Of a DNA stretch of 64,000 nucleotides, positions 11,741 to 22,818 are shown piece after piece. Both the position numbers and the translations under genes were made by a program. The DNA is from Diplolepis rosae (lineage: Eukaryota > Arthropoda > Insecta > Hymenoptera > Diplolepididae), in contig JAPYXD010000459.1 of the NCBI GenBank assembly GCA_030998225.1, positions 2,418,001 through 2,482,000 on the forward strand, in the 5' to 3' direction. Every line of letters begins with the position of its first letter. Within the stretch, counting starts at the first letter, position 1. Below the pieces are notes generated by a model. It made no database searches, was not told the origin of the DNA, and was given only the letters and a program-made list of their open reading frames with translations.

Positions 11741-12039
11741 CAACAAAAATCTTCCATCTCCATTTCATTTGCTTCTATTCTGCATTGTGTACAAGAAACA
11801 TCATCCGGTTTGAAAATTTTCAATTTTTCAAGTATCGAGGACGAAACGCGACGCAAATTTTTGTTGTTGCTTTTTTCCACTATGATTTTTTTATTAAACG
11901 GATTGCAGCAGACATGTTTAAATCGATAGCTTGGCGTTTCTGTATTAATTTGAAATAGGTGAACACTTGAGGAGCATTCACAGAAAACTGAAACAGCGGT
12001 CACTGCATTCACAGCCACACGTGTTTCGAGTCCGAGCAT
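11683..12039 (-). pseudogene. Transposon-type zinc-finger-like N-terminal fragment
   Basis: A 118-residue minus-strand frame begins with ATG at 12039. It contains F-K-H-V-C-C-N-P-F-N-K at residues 40-50, then a basic KNLRRVSSSILEK stretch, C-T-Q-C-R, and a final C-C-K-Y-C before running into unrelated GC-rich sequence. The left arm has a paralogue on the plus strand (about 10104-10290). It is interrupted by a TGA, and its frame shifts relative to this copy after the NPFNK. The Cys pattern suggests a metal-binding DNA-binding head of a transposon protein. I cannot name the family. It is truncated at the right by the core insertion. Confidence 0.4.
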
Positions 12040-12546
12040 GTCTAATCAAGCTTAAGCGTAGTTGCAGCGTGCGAGCTCACTCGTTGCAACGCGCGGGACA
12101 GATTTGATAAATTAATTACACATACAGTTTTCATTTTTCCTTTCCAAAATTTTGCCTGCCTATTGAAAAAACTTCAACAAAGATTTAGAAACAAAAAAAT
12201 CGGAAAAAAATTAGTTCTAAATTTAAGAAAAATTCAATTGTTTATAAAAATGTACTATATTGTTATTACAAAAAAAACAACGAAATGGGTGCTATAACTT
12301 TTTTGAAAGCTTGTACTCTTTCCCGCATTTCAAGTGCAAGGGGTACATTTTATATTCAAAACTGCTTTTACAGTGAGCTGTTGGAAAAAAAAAAATTTCC
12401 CGAGTGCCAAACTTAAAAAAATTATATCTCGAAATTTTCAAGTATCACATTGAAAAAAAAATACTTGTAGATTATTTTCGAAGTAAAAAGGCAAAAAAAA
12501 ATGTTTCGTCGAAAAAAAAATTTTGACTGTAAATCTCCCATGAAAT

Positions 12547-13307
12547 AACCCGTATATAAGTTCTTCAAAAAAAGGAATTCACAAAAACAAACTTTTTGTA
12601 TTTTTAAAAATTTTGTTAATTAAAAAAAATTAATTAAAAAATCTTTAAGTTTTTTTATTTGTTATCAAAATATTTTACTTTTCAGAACCGTGATTCTCCA
12701 GAAAATGCCACTGTTCTAATAGTGTATCCTCAGCAGTGATTAATGCTATTACTTAAAGAAATGAATGACAAATTTCTAAAAATGTTGTATTAGGTATACA
12801 ATTCATTTTCATTGTGATGATGTTTTTTTTACTCGTAGGTGAGTAAACTAAATTAATACTTACAGATTTTAAAAAGTAGACAAAAAATAATTTTTACCTT
12901 TCAAGGTATTTCGGCATTTACTATCAAATTGTCAAACTGATATTAATTTTGTTGAGATTTGAGTTTTTAATTCTAAAAGTTTGATTGGCGTTTTTTGAAT
13001 CTCCAAAATGTTGCAGATCGATCGGATATGCGACGGTTTATTGACGTTCTGTAGTTTGTATTCTTGTGATTCTTATTTCGAATTTGAATTTAGTACGTTC
13101 TTTTCTCAATAGGTGGCTACTGAGATCTCTAGTAGTGAAAATGTTCTTGCAGGCGGTGAAACATTCTTCCATTAGTATATAAGGAAACTAAGCTCGAACG
13201 AACCATATGTAACTTGCGTTGTATATAGTTAGTTTATGCGATTAGGCATAGAAGCGGTTAAACTACGTATATATGTATTATATCTACCACAATTTTTCAC
13301 TTATACA
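12547..13307. other. AT-rich non-coding DNA
   Basis: Poly-A/T runs and unremarkable AT-rich sequence are all that is seen. No ORF, RNA or repeat end could be supported. Confidence 0.5.
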
Positions 13308-13309
13308 TA

Positions 13310-14098
13310 CACTACCGGTCAAAATTGTGGGACCACCTACAAAAATTGTATTAAAAACATGCTCGTCTTTGAAAGCGGCTATCTCCGTGAAAAATTAAGT
13401 TAGAAATATTTTTGAAAGGGAGTTTGAAAGATTATAAAATTTTGCGTCGAATGAGCTCTATTTGAAGTATTTTCATAGAATAGAAGCCGAGATAGCGTGT
13501 GAGAAAGGCCGACGTAATTTCCGATTTTGACAAATTTTCACATTTAAACTTCAGCTGCCTGCATACTTTAGGGAAGTGATAGGAAAAATTTGAAACTTTG
13601 CTAGAATAACGCCTCAAGCCTCAGCTATAAATTGAGCCCAAAAACATTCAAAACAATTTATTAGTTTCCGAGATATGACTTTATTTGTTGAGCGATGCTC
13701 GAAAGATTTTTGAAGCAGCGTTTCAGCTGGTCGCTCGACTCACGAGACACTGTCAGGGCACAATAGGCGGTAGGCGCCAAACGGGGCACCACGATTCGAA
13801 GAATATTTATTCGTTTATATTTTTCCTATCACTTCCCTAAAGTATGCAGGCAGCTGAAGTTTAAATGTGAAAATTTGTCAAAATCGGAAATTACGTCGGC
13901 CTTTCTCACACGCTATCTCGGCTTCTATTCTATGAAAATACTTCAAATAGAGCTCATTCGACGCAAAATTTTATAATCTTTCAAACTCCCTTTCAAAAAT
14001 ATTTCTAACTTAATTTTTCACGGAGATAGCCGCTTTCAAAGACGAGCATGTTTTTAATACAATTTTTGTAGGTGGTCCCACAATTTTGACCGGTAGTG
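13310..14098. mobile_element. Tc1-like inverted-repeat element (789 bp)
   Basis: The ends CACTACCGGTCAAAATTGTG and its complement are typical of Tc1-group inverted repeats. They are flanked by TA (13308-13309 and 14099-14100). The arms run about 275 bp each (13310-13585 and 13825-14098) and are nearly identical. The loop is about 240 bp. No transposase is encoded. A paralogous flank at 22.80-22.87 kb, in reverse, has one TA (22831-22832) and no insertion. Confidence 0.85.
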
Positions 14099-14112
14099 TA
14101 TCGATACCCACG

Positions 14113-14134
14113 TTCTAATATGTCGTATCCCACA
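14113..14134 (-). repeat. Copy of the 22.6-22.8 kb motif
   Basis: This is the reverse of TGTGGGATACGACATATTAG, which occurs three times at 22629-22818. It lies 13 bp from the Tc1-like element and belongs to the repeat that the element entered. Confidence 0.7.
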
Positions 14135-14501
14135 TTTGGAAAATTTTTCAGGAAACGATAAAAACGTCTTGCTAGCACAAATAAATAAATATAAACAAAT
14201 TTTTGTTTTATACGTTCATAAAAATGCATAAATAATAATAATTAAAGCAAAAAAAATTATTTAAATAAATTTTATGATATTTATGTGGGTTACGCAAGAA
14301 GAAAAAATTAAAATGTATTTTAGAAAAAAAAATTGATTTAAGGTAATACGATCATGAAAATTAAACTTCAGGCAAAAATATTTATTTATATTTATTTTAT
14401 GAAAAAAATTTGAAACACAAAAAAATAATGTTATTAATAAAATATTTGTAATGTTAGATAATTGGCTTTAGGGTCCATAAATGAAAAAAACAGTAGTTTT
14501 A

Positions 14502-14541
14502 ATCAAACGTTTCGACTCTGATTGGAGTCCTCATCAATGAT
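14502..14541 (-). ncRNA. Hammerhead-ribozyme-like motif, copy 1
   Basis: In order on the minus strand: AUCA, UUGAUGAG, stem II GACUC/GAGUC, GAAA, CGUU, UGAU. Stem I pairs perfectly (AUCA/UGAU). Core position 3 is U instead of C, so the 3-8 pair is a U-G wobble and activity is doubtful. Confidence 0.6.
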
Positions 14542-14885
14542 CTTTATTTCTAGAATATGAAAAAACAACTAGTGAATATTGCGCATTTGAGTACAACTTT
14601 GGTATTGTCTACAGGATAAAAATATGAGAAAATCTACATAAAATTAAACATAAACATTTTTTGGTGAAACACGAGAGAAATCTTAAGAATTGATATTGAA
14701 AAGTAACACATACATTTTAAAAAAACATCTGAGATAAAAAACTAGTCACGTTTATGTACAAATGTAGCTTAAATTGTAGATGCAGGTATAAAATGTGAGA
14801 AAAATATAACTCAAAAATTACGAAAAACTTCGGTAAAACTTTGATAAATATGAAAAAACCTTAAAAAAACCTTAAAAATAAGCAA

Positions 14886-17090
14886 ATAACACTTCTGAGA
14901 CGGCCCAGCCCTGAGTATCCGCTTTTGCGACGAAACGGGAGTGAAATCCGCGAAAGTAGGGCCATTTTAGGAACGAGTAGGTTCCCACGAGACTCGCACG
15001 AAAGAATTGCGATGTCTCGTTAAGTATTTGTCGAGTAATAAACGATTTATTTCCAAACCGGAAGTAAACGTGGAGAGAACAAAGTGGTCTGGTTTCCACA
15101 GACATTTTTGTTCGTATCCTCAGTGAGCGCCACACTAACCTGTGCACGCACTCACTCGACCGCTCACCCAGATCAAGCATCATGCGGCATGGCCTGTTGG
15201 ATGGATGGGCGTCCCTCGCTGCTATTTCTTTTATATTTTATTTTTATTTTACACTATTTACCGCAGATTCATTTATCCGCATGCATGAAGAGTAATCATA
15301 ATTAATTCATTAATTAATTAAAATTATCCATAAATGTTATATTATTGAATTATTAAATTATTAATAAAGATTAATTGATTAAATCATAATTTAAATTCGA
15401 TTTTATTTTGATCGTTCTTGTATTCTCAATATAGTATATAATGTTTTTAATATATTTCTAATTTTCTTTATACATTCGCACAAGGTTTACACCTTCCCAT
15501 ATTGCTGGCCAATGGGAGCCCGCGCCTACGCAGATAGCTCGCGCCAGCGGGAGGTGAGATGGGGGAAAGGCTTTCTCGTCATCGTCGCGCGGTGCGCTTT
15601 CTCTTTTGAGCGCACATTCAATTTTTAAACACTCCCACGGGGCAAAATATGCGTCTTTTTGGAATTTGAAAGACGTTATCATAACCACAAGAATATTATC
15701 TTTCTAGTGATACCGATTTCCAACCACAAAACGGTCGCGAAAAGGGGGAAAAGACCGTGTAAAAAACTCTTAATTTATTGATTTAATTGGACTCGATCGC
15801 GGTGGTTAATTGAGGCGCGCGCATGGTTAATTAAGGGGGGAAATTAATTGAGAGGTGGAAATCCGAGGCGATGTGCTTGATTGCAGATCCTCGAATTTCA
15901 GTCCGTTTGCGCAACCTAACAAGGTAAGGACTTATCGCCTAGCGCAAATTTAAGAAAAACAATAGATCGAGGCTCGGAACAGGGACTGTGCATTTTAGCA
16001 TCACAGTTCCTGTCTCTTGAGAACTCGGTTGAGCATATGTTTCCTGTCCCCCCCTTAGCTAGGGATCAATGGTTTTTGAATTTATTTTTTTTTATTAACT
16101 TTATGGGAACCCAAGAACTCTAATTTTTCGTTTGGTAGCAAAACAGATCCAACTTGGTTAGCTCAACTCATGCCATTAGTAGTGTGAACTCTCATTTCGA
16201 GGGACACATCGAACGTGGCATTCCTCGATAAACAAATAACAACACCAAAGAAATTTGGGTGTCGAATCCCCACGGGGAGCTTCACCTTAAGAAAAAAATC
16301 TTTCCCCTCGATATCCTCGCCACGCAAGTGTCGAATCCCCACGGGGAGCTTCGCTTGTTTGGTAAATTTTTTTTTGTTTTAATTCCTTTATGATTTTTCT
16401 TTTGTTTCCTAATGAGTGAAGCCTGCCAAGTTGCGTGCGTTGTATATAGCTATTGAGTATTTACCAGGGTGGAAGCAAATGATGAAATGTGGCAGGCCTG
16501 TGTCATAAACTTTGCAGTGCCCTGTTCACGCCTGATGCTTATCTTTATCAAAATAAACTTTGAATAGAAGGGAGGAGTTGGTCTAGCTAAGAAAAGAAAT
16601 GGGGAAGAATTATATATGCTGCGAAAAGAAACCATTGGTCGAAAACTTTTATTTTCAGGCATAGGGAATTCCCAATTTTAAAACGTGATATAAAATCGCT
16701 ACTGGGCGAAGTAATACCGCAAATGTTGATAGAAACTTTATTATAATTTCTAGGTACGAAATATATAGAAACGGGCGACGTTTGGACGATTCCTCCGTGT
16801 TACTTTTTCTCATTCTGAAATACAGAAAATCGTGAGTTTCTTAGCCGTTCTTATTCTTTAAATAAAGAATTAAAATTCGCGAAATTTTCTCCCTTCGTGC
16901 TACCCACTCATGAAATTCGGAGGTAAATTTTACCAAAAACAGGGCAAAATTGCCATGAAAAATTCAGGAAAAGTCTTTTAGTAAAAATGGCAAATTCAAA
17001 GTTCGAAATAGAACTGGAGAAGCGAAACTTTTGGCTCAATCAGACGAAAATTCGCGTTAAAATTATTTAACTATTAATAAAACCAAAACT
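14886..17090. other. Mixed GC-rich and AT-rich insert of unknown origin
   Basis: GC-rich blocks (14890-15200, 15480-15660, 15720-16060) alternate with AT-rich DNA. Signals seen are AATAAA near 15042, a consensus splice donor ACAAGGTAAGGAC near 15918-15930, and two copies of a 25-bp hairpin repeat at 16259 and 16328. No coding exon could be supported. It may include a captured host promoter or 5' UTR, or a retroelement terminal repeat. Confidence 0.3.
16259..16352 (+). repeat. Two copies of a 25-bp self-complementary motif
   Basis: GTGTCGAATCCCCACGGGGA plus GCTTC occurs identically at 16259-16283 and 16328-16352. The middle, GAATCCCCACGGGGAGCTTC, can fold on itself. Confidence 0.7.
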
Positions 17091-17499
17091 CTAAGAGTCG
17101 AAATGTTTCACTTCCATAAAGACTTTGATAAAATTTCAATGAAACCTCTAAAGAACTTCGATAAAATAAGCATGAAATTTCTTTGGGATTGCGTGAAATG
17201 TGAAAACATGAGAAAATTGACATAAAATTATACATTTTTAAACAACTGAGATAAAATAAAAAAAAAAACTAGACACGTTAATGTATAAATGTAACTTAGA
17301 ATGTGGATGTGAGTACATAAAATGTGAATAAATAACTCAAAAGGGCAAAAAACTCGATCAGAAACGCCTATAAAAACTTCGATAAAAATTTCGATGAAAG
17401 GCTTCAAAAACTTCGATGAAAACATGGAAAAAATTGTTTGCATTAAAAATCGAATTTTTTAAGTAATATTATAATATAGGATCCAAATTCATCATCTCA

Positions 17500-17880
17500 T
17501 CTGTTATGAATTTAAATTTTCTAACCTTAAATCATTGTAATCCCTCGGGTTCTGATAGGTTTAATCTTAATTTTAATTTCATCTTTTTCCTACGTCGCTG
17601 TTTTTGACGACACATTTTCACAAACTTACTATAAGAGGATCGTTTAGTGACTGATTTCTGGGTGCATAGAAAAGACAGTTGTAGGCAAGAAAACCAGTAA
17701 GATGGAGGGAAATTTTTTTTAATATAAGTAGAACTGTGATTGTAAGGGAAAGTGGAAGGATAAACACCAGATGACCAGACTGTCCCGATAATAAAGGAAG
17801 GGTAGTAAATTGTAACCGGAGTCGTAACGGTCCCACACATTTTTAAAGAAAATTGAAGAGGCCTATGTGTCCATTCATTG
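17500..17880. other. Unassigned segment with basic-tailed open frame
   Basis: A 102-codon minus frame (17532-17840) ends in an Arg/Lys-rich tail. It shows no domain, and a second overlapping minus frame is equally open, so I do not call it a gene. Confidence 0.2.
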
Positions 17881-18738
17881 CAGAGTTTTGAGGATTTAAT
17901 AATTAAATAAGTTTTGAATACCTTGTTTGGATTGAGATTTATTTATTTGAATATTTTGAGAAAAACACCAATGTTCAAAAAATGTTTTGGAGAAAAAAAA
18001 ATATAAGGATATTTGTTGACTCCATAGGGAAGATAAAAGTTTGTAAATCAATTTTTCAATTGTTTTTAAACCTGTTGTTTAAAAGTGAATTGTAAAATAA
18101 CTTATTTTTAAGGTTTTTTAAGGTTTTTTCATATTTATCAAAGTTTTACCGAAGTTTTTCGTAATTTTTGAGTTATTTTTTTCTCACATTTTATACCTGC
18201 ATCTACAATTTAAGCTACATTTGTACATAAACGTGACTAGTTTTTTATCTCAGTTGTTTAAAAATGTATAATTTTATGTCAATTTTCTCATGTTTTCACA
18301 TTTCACGCAATCCCAAAGAAATTTCATGCTTATTTTATCGAAGTTCTTTAGAGGTTTCATTGAAATTTTATCAAAGTCTTTATGGAAGTGTTATTTGCTT
18401 ATTTTTAAGGTTTTTTTAAGGTTTTTTCATATTTATCAAAGTTTTACCGAAGTTTTTCGTAATTTTTGAGTTATATTTTTCTCACATTTTATACCTGCAT
18501 CTACAATTTAAGCTACATTTGTACATAAACGTGACTAGTTTTTTATCTCAGATGTTTTTTTAAAATGTATGTGTTACTTTTCAATATCAATTCTTAAGAT
18601 TTCTCTCGTGTTTCACCAAAAAATGTTTATGTTTAATTTTATGTAGATTTTCTCATATTTTTATCCTGTAGACAATACCAAAGTTGTACTCAAATGCGCA
18701 ATATTCACTAGTTGTTTTTTCATATTCTAGAAATAAAG

Positions 18739-18778
18739 ATCACTGATGAGGACTCCAATCAGAGTCGAAACGTTTGAT
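18739..18778 (+). ncRNA. Hammerhead-ribozyme-like motif, copy 2 (intact core)
   Basis: In order: AUCA, CUGAUGAG, stem II GACUC-CAAUCA-GAGUC, GAAA, CGUU, UGAU. The conserved core (CUGAnGA...GAAA) is fully consensus, stem I has four pairs (five with a G-U), and stem II has five. Stem III in one molecule would be only A-U closing a two-base turn. The sequence ACGU is self-complementary, which suggests pairing between two molecules. Confidence 0.8.
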
Positions 18779-18924
18779 TAAAACTACTGTTTTTTTCATT
18801 TATGGACCCTAAAGCCAATTATCTAACATTACAAATATTGTTATTGAGGGTCGATATAATTCCTGTTCTAAAGTTCTTTTCTGTTCTAAGTTATTAATAA
18901 ATTTTATTTTTGCCCAAACTTATT

Positions 18925-19090
18925 TATTCTCTACAACTTGACCGTTTCCTATTTTTGAAATTGAATTAATTATCATCAAATACAGCAATTTGTTTATAAA
19001 AATTTTGTTTTGAAAAATTGTTTTTTTATAATTTCAGCCATTAAAGAATTCATTTTCAAAAATCGGAAACGGTCAAGCTGTAGAGAATCT
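18925..19090. repeat. MITE fragment related to the 32.1-32.8 kb element
   Basis: The inverted segments TTCTCTACAACTTGACCGTT and its complement near 19060-19087 match the centre of the palindromic element at 32139-32796. Confidence 0.6.
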
Positions 19091-19248
19091 TTTTCCTACT
19101 AAAATGAACCGTGATTTATTAAAATCGCATCATTTTTAAAAATTTGGCTCGAAGCGATTAGAAAATAACATAACATTTTTCTCTCTTATTTTGTATTGTT
19201 TAATTTATAATTATTATAATATAACATTATTGATACATTTTATTTTTA

Positions 19249-22010
19249 TGATATAGAAGTTTGAGACGTCTCAAACCCAAACTTGTAACGAATTGTGAGA
19301 CGGGAAATTAAGAAAGAAATTCTCATAGTGACGGAAATTTATCCCTAGATCAGGTAACGAAAAAATACAATAAGAGCAATAAACAATACCTCTATAAATC
19401 AAAAGACTTTGATTCCTAACTTCGGGATGACACTTACACGCGTACAACCCTTGGGACACGCGACAATATTGTGACTTCGAGTTAAAAAAAAATGACCGCA
19501 AAAAACACACCTTATATTTTAACCCTACATGTGCGAAGTCCGCGAAGATTGCATATGTCCATATATGCTATAGGACGAATCGTCTCACAACTTCTGTCGT
19601 ACCGCTTGAAGTCGAACCCAAAAGCAGGTAGTAGATCATGACAATGAAAGCAATAAACTGTACGCGTGGCGTACTCCTAATTAAAAATTAATACTATCCT
19701 ACATTAGCCCAAGAGATTGAAAATCGTAAAGCTTTATTGCAAAACACATAATATGAGTGTCATGCATCGAATCATAAATATTTGAGAAAATCATGCGTCA
19801 CTTGCATTCAGAAAGTATGGTTTTTCCATTACAATTTCTGGATATGCAATACTGGATTATTCGAAATACTTTCAAACGAGTAACTTTTTGAGATTGAGTT
19901 TCTTTTCCGAAAAGAGTAACATTTCAAACATGTTCAACTAGGGAAGGAATGGGGCAAGCTATCAGTGTTTTGCAAAGGGAACAAGTGTTGGAGAAAACAC
20001 TAGTGGCATAAAACTGACTGCCGATATGATACGAGACATTTCCAAAACTCATGCAATAAATTGACTTCGTAGACGGTCGAAAACAACTATGACGTCCTCC
20101 TATTCTTTAAAGTTTTAAATCTCTAGCTGATAGAGAAAACCTTTACGAAGCGAAAGAATCGTATTAAATACTTCGCGTCGAATGGGAAGTTGGTTTTTTA
20201 TTCAACAAAAAAATATAAAATTTTCTGGAATTTGGGGTCTATTTGAACGCTCAATTGCTCCGAGCTAAACGGCATTTCTGATTCCTAGTTTAGCATGGAT
20301 GATAAAGCAAAGTTCCAACTTCATATTGCAGAAAAGTATGTCAAGTAAAAGTGCATAGAACTTGAGATTTTGCTCTTTTCGCTGTTGCATAAATTCGTCT
20401 AACATGCCAAAAATAAAATTTTCTGAATGCCAGATACGAGACGAAAATCGCCTCACAACTTCTGTCGGACCGCTTGAAGTCTGTCTCAAAAAGTTACTCG
20501 TTTGAAAGTATTTCGAATAATCCAGTAATGCATATCCAGAAATTGTGATGAAAAAACCATACTTTCTGAATGCAAGTGACGCATGATTTTCTCAAATATT
20601 TATGATTTATCATAAATATTTGACACTGCATGACACTCATATTATGTGTTTTGCAAGAAAACATTACGATTTTCAATCTCATGGGCTAATGAGGGATAAT
20701 ATTAATTTTCAATTTGGAGTACGCCACGCGTACAGTTTATTGCTTCCATTGTCATGATCTACTACCTGCTTTTGAGTTCGACTTCAAGCGGTCCGACAGA
20801 ACTTGTGAGATGATTTTCGTCTCATATCTGGCATTCAGAAAATTTGATTTTTGGCAAGTTAGACGAATTTATGCAACTGCGAAAAGAGCAAAATCTCAAG
20901 TTCTATACACTTTCACTTGACATACTTTTCTGCAATATGAAGTTGGAACTTTGCTTTATCATCCATGCTAAACTAGGAATCAGAAATGCCGTTTAGCTCG
21001 GAGCAATTGAGCGTTCAAATAGACCCCAAATTCCAGAAAATTTTATATTTTTTTGTTGAATAAAAAACCAACTTCCCATTCGACGCGAAGTATTTAATAC
21101 GATTCTTTCGCTTCGTAAAGGTTTTCTCTATCAGCTAGAGATTTAAAACTTTAAAGAATAGGAGGACGTCATAGTTGTTTTCGACCGTCTACGAAGTCAA
21201 TTTATTGCATGAGTTTTGGAAATGTCTCGTATCATATCGGCAGTCAGTTTTATGCCACTAGTGTTTTCTCCAACACTTGTTCCCTTTGCAAAACACTGAT
21301 AGCTTGCCCCATTCCTTCCCTAGTTGAACATGTTTGAAATGTTACTCTTTTCGGAAAAGAAACTCAATCTCAAAAAGTTACTCGTTTGAAAGTATTTCGA
21401 ATAATCCAGTATTGCATATCCAGAAATTGTAATGGAAAAACCATACTTTCTGAATGCAAGTGACGCATGATTTTCTCAAATATTTATGATTTGATGCATG
21501 ACACTCATATTATGTGTTTTGCAATAAAGCTTTACGATTTTCAATCTCTTGGGCTAATGTAGGATAGTATTAATTTTTAATTAGGAGTACGCCACGCGAA
21601 CAGTTTATTGCTTTCATTGTCATGATCTACTACCTGCTTTTGGGTTCGACTTCAAGCGGGCCGACAGAAGTTGTGAGACGATTCGTCCTATAGCATATAT
21701 GCACATATGCAATCTTCGCGGACTTCGCACATGTAGGGTTAAAATATAAGGTGTGTTTTTTGCGGTCATTTTTTGTTAACTCGAAGTCACAATATTGTCG
21801 CGTGTCCCAAGGGTTGTACGCGTGTAAGTGTCATCCCGAAGTTAGGTATAAAAGTCTTTTGATTTATAGAGGTATTGTTTATTGCTTCTATTGTATTTTT
21901 TCGTTACCTGATCTAGGGATAAATTTCCGTCTCTTATGAGAATCTTTCTTCATTTTTCGTCTCAAATTCGTCACAAGTTTGGGTTCGAGACGTCTCAAAC
22001 TTCTATATCA
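19249..22010. mobile_element. 2.76 kb near-perfect palindromic element, 11-bp flanking repeats
   Basis: The arms 19249-20609 and 20610-22010 are reverse complements with scattered substitutions and small indels. They meet at an ATTTATGATTTATCATAAAT centre near 20600-20622. The outer ends start TGATATAGAAGTTTGAGACG. The 11-bp direct repeat TTTTATTTTTA abuts both ends (19238-19248 and 22011-22021), as expected for a target duplication. Within each arm a ~300-bp block (19600-19890; again at 20480-20790 and 21365-21685) is repeated in opposite orientation. No transposase is recognisable. A 9-11-bp duplication would fit Mutator-like elements, but the T-rich repeat is low-complexity, so the superfamily is open. 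Confidence 0.75.
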
Positions 22011-22059
22011 TTTTATTTTTACTATCTTTAATATTGCTTAAATCATTTTTTTTTTCATT

Positions 22060-22539
22060 TTAAGTACTCTTAATTTTTTTTTTTTTTACTTCAGGTACAT
22101 TTTCTTGCTGAGATTGTTGAAAATTTCTTGTCCTCTTTCGTCTGATATTATCACAATTTTTGTTATCATTAATATCATTATCTTCAGGTTTTTTAAATCT
22201 ATTATTAGTACGCAGTACTTTGCTTTTAACACTAAGATTAACTTGATTAGCTTTTCGTTTCTTACTCTTAGTCTTTTCAGTTTCCTTAACTATATTTTTA
22301 CTCTCGGCTTCCAAATTTTTTATTGATGGAGATTGGTCAGAAGCAGAGTCAGTATCATCAATATATTTTATATTATCATAGAAGCAGTGTGTATCTCTGA
22401 GCAATACTTTTTTTAATGCCTGTAATTGTTGCCATTTACTTTTAGTTATTTTTAATCGATCTACAAACAGAGGTTTAGCGGGTGCTCTAGATTTAATTGG
22501 AGTTGTAAAAATATTATTTGTAATTACCTTCTTACTCAT
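22060..22539 (-). CDS. Hypothetical Lys/Asn-rich protein, probably transposon-associated
   Basis: A 159-codon frame starts with ATG at 22537-22539. The first ~65 residues look globular (a W-Q-Q-L-Q-A-L-K-K segment and an aromatic FYDNIKYIDD segment). The remainder is low-complexity and charged, with several basic clusters (KKRK, RRKR, KKKKIK) that could act as nuclear localisation signals. I recognise no family. Upstream on the same strand lie three copies of a 22-bp motif that recurs near 14.1 kb, so this may be the N-terminal part of a repeat-encoded protein. No introns or partner genes can be assigned. It is an unsupported hypothetical, but longer than expected for AT-rich chance frames. 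Confidence 0.35.
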   Translation of the reverse strand: MSKKVITNNIFTTPIKSRAPAKPLFVDRLKITKSKWQQLQALKKVLLRDTHCFYDNIKYIDDTDSASDQSPSIKNLEAESKNIVKETEKTKSKKRKANQVNLSVKSKVLRTNNRFKKPEDNDINDNKNCDNIRRKRTRNFQQSQQENVPEVKKKKIKST

Positions 22540-22628
22540 TTTATTAAATAATTTCTTAAAATAAACTTAAGACTATTCACAAAATAAAAATTGACTGTCA
22601 CATCGCTGGCGCTGACTTAACCAATGGA

Positions 22629-22818
22629 TGTGGGATACGACATATTAGAATTCATGAAAATCAGCATGTGGGATACGACATATTAGAATATTTATTTAAA
22701 AATATTAAATAAACAATTTGACTCCCAAGATTTTAATATAAGCTGTAAAACATTATTATTAATCCATTTTTCAAAAAAAGTCAATTTCTCAAATTTTGTG
22801 GGATACGACATATTAGAA
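22629..22818 (+). repeat. Three copies of a 22-bp motif
   Basis: TGTGGGATACGACATATTAG (plus AA) occurs at 22629-22650, 22667-22688 and 22797-22818. A fourth, reversed copy is at 14113-14134. The spacing is irregular (38 and 130 bp), so this is not a regular array. Repeated motifs upstream of an ORF could be transposase-binding sites. Confidence 0.8.

Larger units (their letters stand above)
8874..12539. mobile_element. 3.7 kb foldback element with ~0.7 kb inverted arms
   Basis: The left arm (8874-9303 plus 10031-10300) is the reverse complement of the right arm (about 11850-12539), with the ends GGGAGATTTACAGTC and GACTGTAAATCTCCC. The 7-bp direct repeat ATGAAAT abuts both ends (8867-8873 and 12540-12546), consistent with a target duplication. 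The left arm is split by a TTAA-target element. The core (about 10400-11740) is GC-rich and not shared by the arms. Both arms contain the same transposon-type zinc-finger-like coding scrap. The superfamily is not assigned. Confidence 0.65.
14461..18830. mobile_element. Penelope-type inverted terminal repeats enclosing foreign DNA
   Basis: 14461-14885 is the reverse complement of about 18405-18830. Each copy carries a hammerhead-like motif near its outer end. A second inverted pair (about 17095-17400 with about 18105-18395) lies inside, and about 18105-18250 is a direct copy of 18400-18545. This nesting of direct and inverted terminal units is what Penelope-like elements show. No reverse transcriptase is seen. 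The middle (14886-17090) appears to be unrelated insertion material. Confidence 0.6.

Noticed and set aside
17532..17840. 102-residue Arg/Lys-tailed protein
   Set aside because: It has no recognisable domain, and an overlapping frame on the same strand is equally open. It lies in an insertion-rich part of a Penelope-type structure.
19271..21939. 62-79-residue frames inside the palindrome
   Set aside because: Mirror copies of the same frame appear in both arms (e.g. 19271-19510 and 21751-21939) with no domain. They are a consequence of the palindrome.
22629..22818. CRISPR-like array of a 22-bp repeat
   Set aside because: There are only three copies, with irregular spacing (38 and 130 bp). 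The DNA is eukaryotic, and no cas genes are present.
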